From the NCBI GenBank assembly GCA_950097015.1, contig CATNEN010000007.1, forward strand, positions 6,997,001 to 7,061,000: a stretch of DNA of 64,000 nucleotides, written 5' to 3'. The DNA is from Macrostomum hystrix. Its lineage: Eukaryota > Platyhelminthes > Macrostomidae. Position 1 is the stretch's first letter, and each line of letters opens with the position of its first letter. Below the pieces are notes generated by a model. That model did not search any database and was not told where the DNA came from. It was given only the letters and a program-made list of their open reading frames with translations. Shown here piece by piece: positions 35,540-47,260 of this stretch. A program made the translations under genes and the position numbers.

Positions 35540-38500
35540 CTCAAGCGGCGGCCCTGGCGGACAGCAACCTCAGCGCCACCGCTGGCAATGTACTCTGTGC
35601 TCATGCGGCTTCAGTAAAGGTTCAGAGCTGGCCACCCACCTGGCAGATTCCAAGCACACCTTACAGCTCATGACTGCCGGTGTGGGCATTGTGCGCTCCG
35701 ACCTGCTGCTCACCCATGGCCTCTGGTTTAGCGAGTTGAACATCCGTCTGAAGTACTGGAACAGCTGCATCACGAGCCGGACTCTGCTGGACCATGCCAG
35801 CGGCTCTGGCTGCCTGCAAACCAGCTTGATGCCAAATGCGCAGTGGATGCAGATGCTGAACAGCCTTAACAGCGATCTGGACAGCAATGCCAGCTGGGTG
35901 AAGCCGCTGTACATTCAGCTCACCAGCGATGACAATGCAGCATCGTCACTGGCGGCCGCCGCCTCGCTGGACCCGGCGCCTTGGCTGCTGTTCGACAGCA
36001 TCCTGGGCTCCGGCTATGCGGCCCGCGTGGCTTCCGCGCTCGGCCCGGAGGCTGGGAAGCCCAAGCTGCTCAGGTCTTTCGTCTCCACCCACCTGGTGCC
36101 GCTGGTCCGGCAGCCTCCCCGCACCGCCACCCGGCTGGCCTTCGCTTCGGTCGTCGCCAGAGACTCCTGCGTCGGATTCCGGCCCAGCCTTCACTTCCTG
36201 TGGCTGGAGGCCGGCCCGCCTGTCCGCTACGGCCGCCAGCCCGGCCAGCGCTGCGTTCCCGACCCACCCGGCCTGCTGGCAGCCGCCTCCGCTGCCTCGG
36301 TTGGACCGGCGGGCCTCGGCCTTGGCATCCTGTGCGATCCGACTGTCCCCGAGGAGCTAGAACCTGGTGAGACATTCAAATGATTGACGCACTGGGTGAC
36401 TGGGGGAATGTTGCGGCTAAAGGAATGAGTGGCAAGGGAATTCTGAAAATCAAGCTCAAAGATATCCGTTCTAATGCGTCAGGTGCGGCACCCGATGCGA
36501 TAATGAGCAAAATCGACAACCCCAGCGGCGGGTCTGACGAAGACTCTGATGACGGCACTGATATGCGGGACGGCGAGCTGGATTCGGACGTTGACTATGC
36601 CGACGAGCTGGGCGACGAGGACTCAAAGGCGTCCGGCGCGCGGCCAGAGAAGCGGCGCCTCGCCGAGTTCCGCTTTGTCCGGGTGTCGCGGCATCCCCGC
36701 GCCTGGCGTCTCTGCGGCTTTCAAAACTCGGCCAGCACCGACGACATCGAGCTGGCGCTGCGCCGCTGCGTCTCCTTCCAGTGGGACCAGGTAAGCCCCG
36801 GCCTTTGCTTAGCTGTTATTTGACAGTTGAAAGAACACTATTTTTCCCTCTAGAGGAAAGACTACGGGGTTATTTCAGATATACGCACTGCCAATTTCAC
36901 AATAGCTCCCAAACCGAATGACCAATTTTCGTGAAAGTCCACCATCTGAATCAAAAAATTTCCGCTCTTTACGATGAACTGACATTCAAAGCCATCGAAC
37001 GTCAGTATAGTCGAGATATTCAGCGGTTCTTGTCGAAGACCCTGGTGACACGTACAAATAACATTGCTCAGTATAAACCTCTTTGGCAAATCTATATCTG
37101 TTCAAAAGTGTATAAATAACAATATAGTCAATACAACATAGTCCACAATAGTAGCCGACATGGTTACATGATAACAATTTGTGAACAGAAAATATTTGCC
37201 TATTGTTTTGGTTTTTGCCACCAGAATCGTAGAACACATCTCGACGATGTCGATTTTTTGTAATTCTGGAATTTGTTTCATCGGATGGAGCGTAAATTTG
37301 TAGTCAGTGTTCTGGATTTTCATGGCAATTAGTAGAATAAGTTTAGGAGATTCAGAAAAATGTGGAGTTTTTTAAATACCCGCCCTGATCTTTCTACTGT
37401 TAAGGACTTGAAACTGACAGGGTTGAGAGTTCGAATCCCAGACTAGCGGAAACCGGGATTGGGCCAAGGTCCGTGAGACTGTCGCTAGTAAATGCGTGGC
37501 AGTCGCAGAAACGGGACACAATGGGCATTCCTCATTGTGAGTTTTGTAGTCAGGTGGTGGCACTTTGCAAAATATGCCATGCTGCCATGCCCATGTCCCT
37601 GCAGTTGATGGGACTTGTCCGCGGACTGAACAGCTGTACGCGCGCATTTTCAGTTTCAATCCCAATTATTAGAGCTTCTTGTTTGCCATCAAATCCCAGT
37701 CCGTATTCCTCCACAGGTGATCAGCTATGTGGACTTCAGGCGTCAACCAAAGGTCACTGGCATGCCAAAGTCCAAACGCCAGCCGGACCCGCTGTGCCGC
37801 GTGGCCGTCCTGACCGAGCGCTCAGGCCTGCAAGAAGAGGCCCTCAGGTCCGCTCTGATCAACGCCTTCGACCAGCCGGAGCTGCTGCGGATGTCTGGCG
37901 ACCGGCAGCTCGTTGTCCAGAGCTGTAATCGGGTCTCCGTCTGGCTGCCGTTGGGCTTCGGCGACGGCCTCGCCGACCGTTGCCAGTTTCTGCTTGCTCT
38001 CGACTTTGCCACAGAGTTGCCCTGCACGATCGGTGCCGCGCTCAGGCAGCTGCAGACGTTCATGCCTCTGGCGCGCAGCTTTTACTTGCCGACGCCAAAC
38101 GATTCGCAGCAGGCCGCACCCGGCAAAATCCGGTGAGTTTGAGTTGTGTGCTCAGGCAATGCTTTATTTTTTAGATACCTCATCGGTCGATACCTCTTCG
38201 TTCTATACATCTTAGGTCGATACCTCTTCGGCTGATACCTCTTTGGTCGATACTAATTCGGTTGGTTCCTTTTTCTTTTTTGCTTTTTTCGGATACCTCT
38301 TCGATCGATACCTCTTCGGCAAATACCTCTTTGGTCAATGCCCTTTCGGTCGATACCTCTTCGTTCTATACCTCTTCATTAGAAATCTCTTCGGCTGATA
38401 CCTCTTTGGTCGAGACCTCTTCGGCTGATACGTCTTCGGTCGATACCTATTTTGGTCGATACCTTTGAGGCTGATGCCTATTCGGTCGATACTAATTCGG

Positions 38501-39019
38501 CTGGTTCCTTTTAACTCTTTTGCTTATCCTACTTCAATTGCAACCCTCAGTGAAAGCCTGGAACAAAACTGGTCCGTCGCTCGGTTTGACAGCCACGCCG
38601 ACTGCGCCAAAACGCTTGGCCTCTTAACAGCCAACAGCAGCTTCTCCGGCCAGCAGAAGCTGCTCTGCCGCTTCGCTGCTCTGCCCGACTATGTCTCCAT
38701 CGGGCCGCTTCGGGTCCCGGTGCACAACTGCTTCGTCTGGCGCCGGCGCTGCGTCAGATCCTCCTCTCTCGCTCCTGGCTTCGGCTACAATGCCGATGTC
38801 CAGCGAGACTTTGAGCCCTTCAACTGCGACTGTCATCCCGGCAGCCGCTTCTGCCAATCTGCGGCCAGCTTCAACCTGCGCTCATCCGCCGCACTGATAG
38901 ATAGGCGGGTGCCGGCTGACGCAACCCCGGATGAGGCTCGACGAATCGCCACCGAGTGTCTCTTGATGGCCTGTGGCACCGCCAGCACAGCTGCACGATC
39001 GAATTCTGGTCGTTGGTAG
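35540..39019 (+). CDS. C2H2 zinc-finger protein of unknown class, 5' end not found
   Basis: Four exons: 35540-36366, 36483-36790, 37717-38132 and 38551-39019 (stop TAG). Phases are 1, 0 and 2 and agree at every junction, giving about 672 visible residues. The first exon opens with a C2H2 finger, WQCTLCSCGFSKGSELATHL then ADSKH (C-x2-C-x12-H-x5-H). The rest is a conserved-looking globular sequence that I do not recognise (RSDLLLTHGLWFSELNIRLK, CRVAVLTERSGL, DYVSIGPLRVPVHNCFVW), a Ser/Asp acidic stretch in exon 2 (GGSDEDSDDGTDM), and a Cys-rich tail (FNCDCHPGSRFC). The acceptor at 35539 needs an upstream exon ending in phase 2, which was not located; no in-frame ATG precedes the finger. Intron 3 holds a tandem repeat and intron 2 a tRNA-like segment. 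Function is unknown; nucleic-acid binding is suggested only by the finger. Confidence 0.7.
37395..37445 (+). repeat. tRNA-like (SINE-type) segment in an intron
   Basis: GGACTTGAAA resembles the anticodon arm of serine tRNA (UGA) and is followed by GAGAGTTCGAATCCCAGAC, a good T-arm/box B match. No convincing box A or acceptor stem is found 5' of it, so this is a tRNA-derived SINE remnant or pseudogene rather than a tRNA gene. The SINE body may extend to about 37690. Confidence 0.3.
38165..38510. repeat. 15-bp degenerate repeat in an intron
   Basis: Irregular copies of TCGGTCGATACCTCT and TCGGCTGATACCTCT fill most of intron 3 of the zinc-finger gene. The core TTCGGCTGATACC recurs in the separate repeat block at 40.44-40.70 kb. 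Confidence 0.85.
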
Positions 39020-39079
39020 CTCAGTTAATGCCCAGTTTGCTCTACAATTCCACCAACTTAGCCTCTGCAAGACCCTCTT

Positions 39080-39450
39080 CAACTACCCTCTGCCTTCCAC
39101 TACCTCCGCCTTCCACTACCCTCCGCCTTCCACTACCTCCGCCTTCCACTACCCTCCGCCTTCCACTACCCTCCGCCTTCCACTACCCTCCGCCTTCCAC
39201 TACCCTCCGCCTTTCACTACCCTCCGCCTTCCACTACCCTCCGCCTTTCACTACCCTCCGCCTTCCACTACCCTCCGCCTTCCACTACCCTCCGCCTTCC
39301 ACTACCCTCCGCCTTCCAATACCCTCCGCCTTCCACTACCCTCCGTCTTCCACTACCCTCCGCCTTCCACTACCCTCCGCCTTCCAATACCCTCCGCCTT
39401 CCAATACCCTCCGCCTTCCACTACCCTCCGCCTTCCACTACCCTCCATCC
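39080..39450. repeat. 17-bp minisatellite downstream of the zinc-finger gene
   Basis: About 22 copies of CTACCCTCCGCCTTCCA with TTTCA and CCAAT variants, starting about 60 bp after the zinc-finger stop codon. Pyrimidine-rich on the plus strand. Open frames through it are artefacts of composition. Confidence 0.95.
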
Positions 39451-39454
39451 GATT

Positions 39455-40439
39455 TTCCATCAGCTAAGTATATAGTTCTACTAAAATTTCGCATAATGAA
39501 AGAGCTGGTTAATTTCATCTTACTTTGCAAATATAATTCTTGAAACGTTCTTTAGCCCATCTACTGAAGAAAGTAGTAATGTGAGGCTACTGTATAGTGT
39601 ACAGTCCAACTAGCTATGTATGGATTGCATTTTTCTGAGCGCTTTGTAACGTTTAAATTGTAATTGTGAATTTATTGGTTTTGAGAAAAGTTAGCATTTC
39701 TATTAATGAAATGCGTCTGTTCTATTGCACAATAAACAACAAACTAGAATAAAAATATATAATTAGCAGCTTTAATAATGACCCTTAACTTGTCTGGGTC
39801 TGCAAAAAATGCTCCCATTTAATATTTTTATTATTTTTTCAACCAGCGTGCAAATTTTTACATTCACTGAATGATAGCCTACTAACAGTAGTACTCGTAA
39901 GTATAGTGTGTGACGCTCTAAAGATGCACTTAAATTGTATTCGCATTTCTAAGCCAAGATGCGCGAGTTGACAAATGCAAGATGAATCAAAACTGGTTCA
40001 GATTGGTTCACACGAAAAGTGCTAATTGCCTGTACTTATTAACAGAACATGTACAGACATATTATGTACTATGCTTGTTTGTTTGCTATTGCATCGTTTG
40101 AGAAAGCTTGAACTGGATAGATAGGCTAAAATCATGCAGCTTCTAAATTAAACATCAGATTAGTACAATCAACCAGTGCGCGAAAACTGACTCGTGAAAA
40201 TAGAATCGAAATGAAATTCCTCATCGAAATATAATATGTTTCTTTCACAAAAGAACTCTGCTTGGAATTTCTAGAGGATAGAAGCTGCTCAAGGTACTCA
40301 GGCTTTGGTGTTATGGACATAAGAATCTACATGATACAGGTCAAATCACTGCAATCAGTACCGAGTAAATTAATTTACACAGAAAATTTAGTCAGAAAAG
40401 CAAGAAATTGAATTTTTTAATAGTAATTAATAGCTACTC
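39455..40439. other. AT-rich spacer, nothing recognised
   Basis: No domain-bearing open frame, repeat or transposon end is seen. Confidence 0.4.
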
Positions 40440-40705
40440 AGCTTATCTTAACTGCCATTTCGACTGATACCCCCGACTAATATTTTGGGGCAGATACCTA
40501 ATATTTCGAGCAGATACCCTGATATTTCGGCAGATACCTCTTAATATTTCGGCTGATACCAACCGATTTTTGGCAGATATATTACCTCCTAATATTTTGG
40601 CAAATATGAATAATTTTTGTTGATGCACACTAATATTCGGGCAGATACCTGATATTTCAGCAGATACCTCCTGAAATTTTAGCGAAAACCTTTGAATTTT
40701 TCGAT
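40440..40705. repeat. Degenerate repeat with core ATATTTCGGCAGATACC
   Basis: About ten irregular copies, 15-30 bp apart, of a motif combining AATATTT with CGGCAGATACCT. It shares the GATACC core with the intronic repeat at 38.17-38.51 kb, suggesting one diverged family about 2 kb apart. Confidence 0.75.
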
Positions 40706-40797
40706 CGATTCCTTTCCGCTGTTTTCAGTTTTTTTAACGTAGGAATCCAAAAACATTTTATCACTTCCAATTCCTGAGGAGCCGACTGTGCCCGGCC

Positions 40798-41268
40798 TCA
40801 GTATCCGAGGCGTCGAACCACAGCGGCGTGCGTCACCTGCCACTGGCGCCGCCTACGGCAGCCGGCCTCCAGCCAGCCGGTCATGCTGTAGCCCTGCTGG
40901 AAGTCGGCGTCAGTAACCCGCGTTGTCAGACACAGGAAGAAATCGCTCGCCGAGTGTTTCTGCTGCTGCTGCTGCTGCTGCTGCTCGATTGTCTTGCGAA
41001 ATCGACCCAGCACCGCCATGTAGCCGTCGTCAGAGTGACTGACGGTGGCCCAGCCGCGCCGGCGCTTTCGGCCGCCGCTGAACTCGGTGACCCGGCACAG
41101 GCGGCCAGTGAAGAAGCAGGGAAATTCAATCAACCAATGGCAGCTCAGCGCCGGACAGCCCAGGCCCTCCTCCTGGTGCAGCGTCACTTTGATTGGCGCG
41201 CCGCCCTCGTAGCCAATCAGCTTCTTGCACTTGGCACCGACGCTCTCGTAGTAGAAAAGTTGCACCAT
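40798..41268 (-). CDS. Unrecognised small protein with a polyglutamine tract
   Basis: Single open frame of 156 codons from ATG 41268 to a stop at 40798, with GC-rich codon usage like the certain genes here. Visible features are a run of eight glutamines (CAG repeat near 40960-40985), a basic KRRRGWATVS segment, six cysteines spread through the protein (for example GLGCPALSCHW and FFLCLTTR), and a Tyr/Trp-rich C terminus. No signal peptide or membrane segment is obvious. I do not recognise the family. The conserved-looking density of aromatic residues and cysteines suggests one compact domain. It could be an exon of a larger gene, since the reading frame just upstream of the ATG was not excluded. 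Confidence 0.5.
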   Translation of the reverse strand: MVQLFYYESVGAKCKKLIGYEGGAPIKVTLHQEEGLGCPALSCHWLIEFPCFFTGRLCRVTEFSGGRKRRRGWATVSHSDDGYMAVLGRFRKTIEQQQQQQQQKHSASDFFLCLTTRVTDADFQQGYSMTGWLEAGCRRRRQWQVTHAAVVRRLGY

Positions 41269-41984
41269 GCCGCGAGTGCGTGTGAGCAGGAGATAAGTTT
41301 CTAAAATTGAGTTTAGAACTCTCGCAATTTTGAGTCCGCTCTCTTTAGGACAGGCATCATGCCTGCAAGCAACAACTGGTACCGATTAATTCCTTCGGCA
41401 CATTCCGAATAGGTTATTGTTATTGTTTACCTGTTCTTCCAGGGCACTGACTGGCGTCCAAATGACACCCAAATCGGTGTCAAAAATGCTTAAAAAGCAT
41501 GCAAACCCTAGCGGTCCTCAACATTATCAACCTGATCTGGACGCCAGGTCACAGCAACCTACTCGGCAATGAGATAATCGATTAATTAACTAAGGATGGT
41601 GACAATCCTGAGAACGGCCACCGGGGATCCGTCTTTCGCGGTGCCAAGATTAATGATCAACCGAACCATTGAGAAGTGGCTCAAGCGCCAGCACCAGACC
41701 CGTTCCGCCATGTCGTAAATGAACCGGAAAGTCTCTACCTGATTTCTCTCAACAGAACTGACCTCAGCGAGATGTGCATGGCTAATACGAGTACTGGTCA
41801 CGGCTTCTTCCAGAGACATTTCACTCCAAACCAGGTGCTCCTCCGCCTGCCCCTTCTGCGGCCTAGGTGTGGAAACCGCGGCACACCGCGTGACATTCTG
41901 CCTGTTTTTTTATTCGGACTTCTGACTGAGAGGTCGTGAGTTCGAGTCACAGTCAAGAGAAACAATGCGTTTTTGATCAAAGTA
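41269..41984. other. Spacer with short coding-like and tRNA-like fragments
   Basis: At 41596-41718 a short plus frame (MVTILRTATGDPSFAVPRLM onward, about 40 codons) has coding-like composition but no recognisable domain. At 41925-41960 GAGGTCGTGAGTTCGAGTCAC resembles a tRNA T arm preceded by an anticodon-like loop; no complete tRNA folds around it. Confidence 0.3.
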
Positions 41985-42809
41985 TAGCTTTTTGCAAATG
42001 AATTCAGCCTATCTGCAAAAGCTTTCAGCCAGCCAGGGCCAGCCCATTGAGTGGAAGCCAGAATTCCCCATAGACAACTGGCTCATCCCGCAGAACAATT
42101 CAGCCAATCTGCAATATAATTCGTCCAATGCCAATTTTTAACTGCATGCAAACCAATACAAAATAACTCTGTAACTCTGTAACTCGACTTAGCGTTGACA
42201 CATGGGGGACAGGGTTTGCGTCTCCGAGTTGCAACAGGTGAGTCCGCATCTGTCCCAGAGTTGCCGTGGGATTTGTCTCCAGAAGTTGCCTGACAGACTC
42301 CATCTGATGTGGTAGCATCACATTTGGCCGTCCACCAGCTGCAGGTAGCTTTGCCACGCGCCCTTCCCGATTGTACACGGAGATGACAGTCCTAGCCGTT
42401 TTTCGTTTCACTCCAAGGACATCAGCCAGTCCGACCCAATCGCGTCCCTCTTCGTACGCTGATACCAACCTGGTCCTGTCTTCGTTCGACACGGGATTGT
42501 AGGCACCACAAATCATGTTATAAACTCTATTGATGGAGTTTGAATGAAAGGTTTTGCGGCTTTGTGGGTAGCAGAAGCAAGTTGTCTATGGCGTAACTTT
42601 TCTCACTGGAGTTCTATGGGGGACTGCCACTGCGACAAACAACGTTAAGTTGACTGGCTGAAAGGTTTTGCGGATAGGCTGAATTGATTTGCAAAAAGTT
42701 CTGCGGGATGAGCCAGTTGTCTATGGGGAATTCTGGCTTCCACTCAATGGGCTGGCCCTGGCTGGCTGAAAGCTTTTGCAGATAGGCTGAATTCATTTGC
42801 AAAAAGCTA
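41985..42809. mobile_element. Internally deleted Tc1/mariner-type element
   Basis: The 825-bp element is flanked by TA (41983-41984 and 42810-42811), the target duplication of this superfamily. Near-perfect inverted repeats of about 112 bp start TAGCTTTTTGCAAATGAATT on the left and end with its complement at 42809. The right arm also has extra partial copies of the GGATAGGCTGAATT motif at 42661-42680. The interior holds only the N-terminal part of a transposase (minus strand), so the copy cannot move by itself. Arms are well conserved, suggesting fairly recent activity of the family. Confidence 0.88.
42100..42516 (-). pseudogene. Truncated transposase, N-terminal helix-turn-helix region
   Basis: From ATG 42516 the frame gives NEDRTRLVSAYEEGRDWVGL, then LADVLGVKRKTARTVISVYN and GRPNVMLPHQMESVRQLLET. 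This is the paired-type helix-turn-helix pair that binds the inverted repeats in Tc1/mariner and related transposases, including the basic linker between the two helices. The DDE catalytic domain is missing: after SRVTELQ the frame passes into unrelated residues and ends in the left inverted repeat. Confidence 0.8.
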
Positions 42810-42811
42810 TA

Positions 42812-45179
42812 GTTAAATTATGAGAAAACTGAGCAACTTGGAAACATTTTTTTATTTATTTTATAGTAAAATACTGCAAACTTACCTGGCACGATTCTGC
42901 GTTGTTGTCCCGGTTGTAACAACTGGTACAGGGCTTGATCAAACACTGAGGATAATGCAGCAACGGATGAGGCTACCGGGCGAGGAGGATGGGATGGAGC
43001 TTAGAGAAGGCCCCGGCCCCGCCTTTGCCAAATCTGTCGGGGGATCTTTGAGGTTGTCGCTGGGGTGTTTTGGGGGGCAAGGGTCGCTGACGCGCGGTCT
43101 CTGCTGCAGTTGCTAACGAGCCGCGGCTACGCTTCTTATCCCCCGGCCTCCCCTCCTCCGCCGAAATTCCTACTCCCCCGTATCTGCCTCTGCTCCGAGA
43201 TCCCGGCTCTCTTTCGCCTCTAGTGGCGTCGCCAACCCCGGCCTCGGTGGTCGGGGTTGCCGCTGTGTTAAGCTGCTGTCGTGTCTCTCTCCTCTCTTAC
43301 CTCTCTCTGTCTCCGAAGGAGCCTCAGAAGGGATTGTGGACCCGAGATGAGACGGGCGGATATTGGATGGGGAGGTGAGGCAGGGAGACAGACAGAAGAA
43401 ACAGAAGCTGCAGGGCAAGCCGAGTGTCTGAGCTGCCAGTCTTGCTGAGCTGGGCCGCCTCCTTAATAGCCGTGGGCAGTGGCTGAGCTGGGGACTCAGA
43501 TCCCTATCTTTCCCCGCTTCCCCTACTCCATCTCCTCAGCCTCCACAACCCAGTTTCCCATTACCCTATCTGTCCCTATCTCTACCCTTTTCCCATCCCT
43601 ACTCCATCCTTCAGCCACTCGCCATTCGCCTGGCATCGGGACGGGAGCTGCTGGCGAAGAGGCGCGCTTTGCGACTGTCTGCGCCAACGATTCGCAAAGA
43701 GACTCCCGCAACGATCTTGCACTCCGTCTGAGCTTACTCACTGATTTGCTTTCATCCCTCTGATCCCGGATCCCTGCCAATCCGCGATATATTCCGCTCC
43801 GCTCCGGGAGATTCTCTCGTGTCACTGATAATCTTGTCTCCCTGCATGCCTGTCTTACAGGCGCCTGCAGCTTCCTATTCTTCTCCCTTTGTTGCCATTC
43901 TTGTTGCTACTCCCACCCCCAGCCCATTCATCGCCCGACCCCAGTCCCGCGAGTAGCTCCTGATCGATCGGTGCAGAGACAGACAGGCGCGGGCAGGCGA
44001 ATGCGAGTGCTTGGTTACGAAGGCCGGGTGTGACCAGGGGGGGAGAATAGAAGCGATCCATGTACGAGTAAACTAAAAAGCTAAACAAATGGGAATGAAA
44101 GGTAGAATAACATGAATAACACCAGGCTGCAAGGTGGGATAATGGAGTTAGCATTTTTGCCTAGAATTAGTGAAAACCGTGACAAAAAATCGGAACGAAG
44201 CAGAGAAAGATTAATGGAAAACTGGGGCACGCGGAGAACACGTGAACTCATTGAAAAAGCGGAACTCAGACACTGCTCAGCCAGCCCAGACAGAAACCTC
44301 TCCGCAGAAAAAGTTGAAGGGGATTTGGGAAGTTAGAAATCAAAGTTCCCATCAGTAAGCGAGTGAACTAAACTCAGCCGCGGGGTTGGCGGAGCTGCAG
44401 CACAAGAAACTCTGATAAACTCGTTCGCCACTGGCAAAGGGGAGCATGGCGCCTGAGTGGGGATAATGCGATTCCCCTCCCCTCCCTCCTCAGTCCCAAC
44501 TCACTCGGCGCCTTAGAAAGTCTCCAAATGTGCGGAACACGCGACTGCGGCGGACCCTCGCAGGCGCCGAGGGATGTGGGGCAACTGCTGCAGGCCGAGA
44601 GAGGAAAAATGAGGAAAAATAGCAAAAAAGCTGAAAACCTCGCCAAGCCCGGACGGCCCCTGGCAGGCGGGGAGAAAAAAGTAACTAAACTTTATATAAA
44701 GCCAATTTTCCAGTCGACCTAACCTCCCAATCTTTTCCCAGTTCCAATTCTCCTCCTTCCTGAAATGATTAATTAAGCGCTTGGCGCTGACTGGGATGAG
44801 GAATGCGGTTCTGAGTTCTGGTCTGTGGGGTGGTCTGAGCATCCGGTCATGCCAGCTCGGAGTGAGGGCTCAGTTTGCTCAACAGATCGAGTGAAGCAAT
44901 TCGCCAGTTGCTTGAGCTGCTCTGCTCAACTAGGCTATATGGCTGAGTTGCTTCTTAGTCAGCCTATCTCGGGTCTCAAATTTCTGGCAATTTGTACGCG
45001 AGTGCAAAAATTCCACGCTCTGATCCTTAGATTTAGCTGCTCCAGACAGGCTGCTCAAAGTGACATGTACTTCAGTGCATCTGGCACTTTAAGTGAGTCC
45101 AGAGTCCAGAGACCAGAGACTTGTCGAATCAATACTTATTATCACGACAATTACAATAAGCTATTTCCTAATTTGTATA
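42812..45179. other. 2.4-kb region without a recognised gene
   Basis: Mixed composition, with pyrimidine-rich tracts (43140-43320, 43500-43620) and purine-rich stretches (44050-44350). Several open frames of 75-138 codons overlap on both strands without domains or consistent codon bias. It could contain UTR or promoter DNA, but nothing can be supported. Confidence 0.4.
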
Positions 45180-45590
45180 TACTCAAATCGAATCCCTAAC
45201 CATTCAAATGGAATCCCTAACCATTCAAATCGAATCCCTATCCATTCAAATCGAATCCCTATCCATTCAACTCGAATCCCTATCCATTCAAATGGAATCC
45301 CTAACCATTCAAATCTAATCCCTATTCATTCAAATAGAATCCCTATTCATTCAAATGGAATCCCTATTCATTCAAATAGAATCCCTATTCATTCAAATGG
45401 AATCCCTAACCATTCAAATGGAATCCCTAACCATTCAAATGGAATCCCTATTCATTCAAATCGAATCCCTATCCATTCAATCTAATACCTATTCATTCAA
45501 ATAGAATCCCTATTCATTCAAATGGAATCCCTAACCATTCAAATAGAATCCCTATTCATTCAAATCGAATCCCTATCTTCTATATTCTCT
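45180..45590. repeat. 21-bp minisatellite
   Basis: About 19 copies of CATTCAAATGGAATCCCTAAC with CGAATC/AGAATC and CTATT/CTATC variants. The unit is seven codons long, giving the periodic frame HSNGIPI on the plus strand; this frame is not considered a gene. Confidence 0.95.
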
Positions 45591-46138
45591 ACATTTCATC
45601 TACATTGGTTCTTCGCTCCCACCTGCAGCATTTGTACATCTAACCAGACAAACAGTTTCATTAATTCAATCGCTTCCCACACCTGCACTACTCCAAAAGC
45701 GATTCTCCTCCTATTCTGAACTTTCGCAGACTTTCACAGGAGGCGATAGGAAATTAATTGAAGAGTTTGTTAAACTGCGTAGTCCGGGGCCTTCCATTGC
45801 GCCACAGATGCTAAGTCAGACAGCCTCCTTTTTGCTTCATTGTTAATTTAATAGACTAACGGTGAGAAATTTTCATAATCTCCCGTTTCCAATTTCCCCT
45901 TCTGCACGCCAACTGTGGATTAAAGTTTCTGCGGAAGCGAGACAGATGCAACAGAAGCTTTATTTAACTAGAGCCTGGCTTCATTACATTCACACAATAC
46001 GTTTGAGTTAAGGTAAACTGCAATACTATAGAGTAAAAACAATTGCTTTTTAAAGGCTCTACAAAGGGTTACTAAGCTTTAGTCAATAGGACACCCAGTG
46101 GGTCCCCAACTTTCAGAATTTCAGACAGCAAACAAGCT
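45591..46138. other. Spacer, nothing recognised
   Basis: AT-rich non-coding DNA between two arrays. Confidence 0.4.
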
Positions 46139-46275
46139 TCACTCCAATGAGACTGTGGAACACTATGCACTCCAATGAGACTGTGGAACACTATTCACTC
46201 CAATGAGACTGTGGAACACTATTCACTCCAATGAGACTGTGGAACACTATTCACTCCAATGAGACTGTGGAATTA
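46139..46275. repeat. 28-bp tandem repeat with CCAATGAGACTGTGGAACA core
   Basis: Five copies, the last truncated. The 19-bp core is identical to that of the large 31-bp array starting 1 kb downstream, but the spacer (CTATTCACT) differs. Confidence 0.93.
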
Positions 46276-47260
46276 GCTTCTATCCAATGACTGTCGAGGG
46301 GCTGCTAGTCAAACGATATTGTGTATGCTCCACTGAGTATCTTTCCCACGGCCAGCAAAGAGTCAAAAAGCAAAGTTACAATTATAGAGTCGGACACTCG
46401 CTCATGTTACTGTAAGTAGGGTAGTGTAACATTATAAATAAATATGTATTTTTAAGTTCTCGGATTTTCTGCCGCATTAAAAGGGAACACAAATTGTAGA
46501 ACACGTGCATTGCTTCTAGTTGGATTTAGAAAACAATGAAATCAAGGACAGACAATAAAATCAAGCACGAACAAATCAATTAGCGATTAAATTGAAACTA
46601 TGTACAAAACTGGGGAGGAACAGGTTTCCCGCGAAGTAATTTTTGTAGACACGGGGAAAATGGCAGCAGACACGCACAGCATACTACTGACTGTTTGAGC
46701 TGGGATAGTAATATAATAAGTTTTGCACCACACAAACTAACAGTTGCTAAACATTTGTTGTGTTACGAGCGTAAAAGTTACTAAATGACTACAATCCACA
46801 AAAAGTAAGACAAGAGAATAGACCATTAGTGGCACTGCAGCCAATCTAAAAAGTAAATAAATACAAAGCGAATTTACTTAGATTGAATATTTCGAACCAG
46901 TTTAAAAACATGCCTTGTTACAGAAGCTTATTCTATATTATATATATGTCGTTGGTCACATAAAATATACTTGCACAATCGTTATTGATGTGCTAAAATA
47001 CCAGTTAAGCTAAATTAGGACACAAACATGATACAAATTAAATTAATCAGATTTGAAAAAAACTGACATAAAGGACAGCAACGGCCAGCCAGAATAAAAC
47101 TGCCGTTCTCACCTAATCGCGACTAATAATAGTGAACACTGGAAAGAGTTCAACGCGTCGCTGCTCAGAAGTGAGTAAACTGGGTCACTTGTTGAATACT
47201 AATTTCAATTTACCGCCAATCCATGTTGAACGTTTCACAACAATCTTGTAACTGGGAAGA
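46276..47260. other. AT-rich spacer between related arrays
   Basis: No gene or repeat is recognised, and no sequence duplicated from the flanking arrays is seen. Confidence 0.4.

Noticed and set aside
37395-37445. Intact tRNA-Ser gene
   Set aside because: The anticodon-like and T-arm-like segments lack acceptor and D arms; only a SINE-like remnant is supported.
38956-39543. Plus-strand Pro-rich frame of 195 codons through the 17-bp array (STTLRLPLPSAFHYPP)
   Set aside because: It begins inside the zinc-finger gene's last exon in another frame and then consists only of array. It could matter only if a frameshift existed near 38960-39019, for which there is no evidence.
42820-44850. Clustered open frames of 75-138 codons on both strands
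   Set aside because: They have no conserved motifs or splice-consistent joins; composition-driven frames in mixed pyrimidine/purine DNA.
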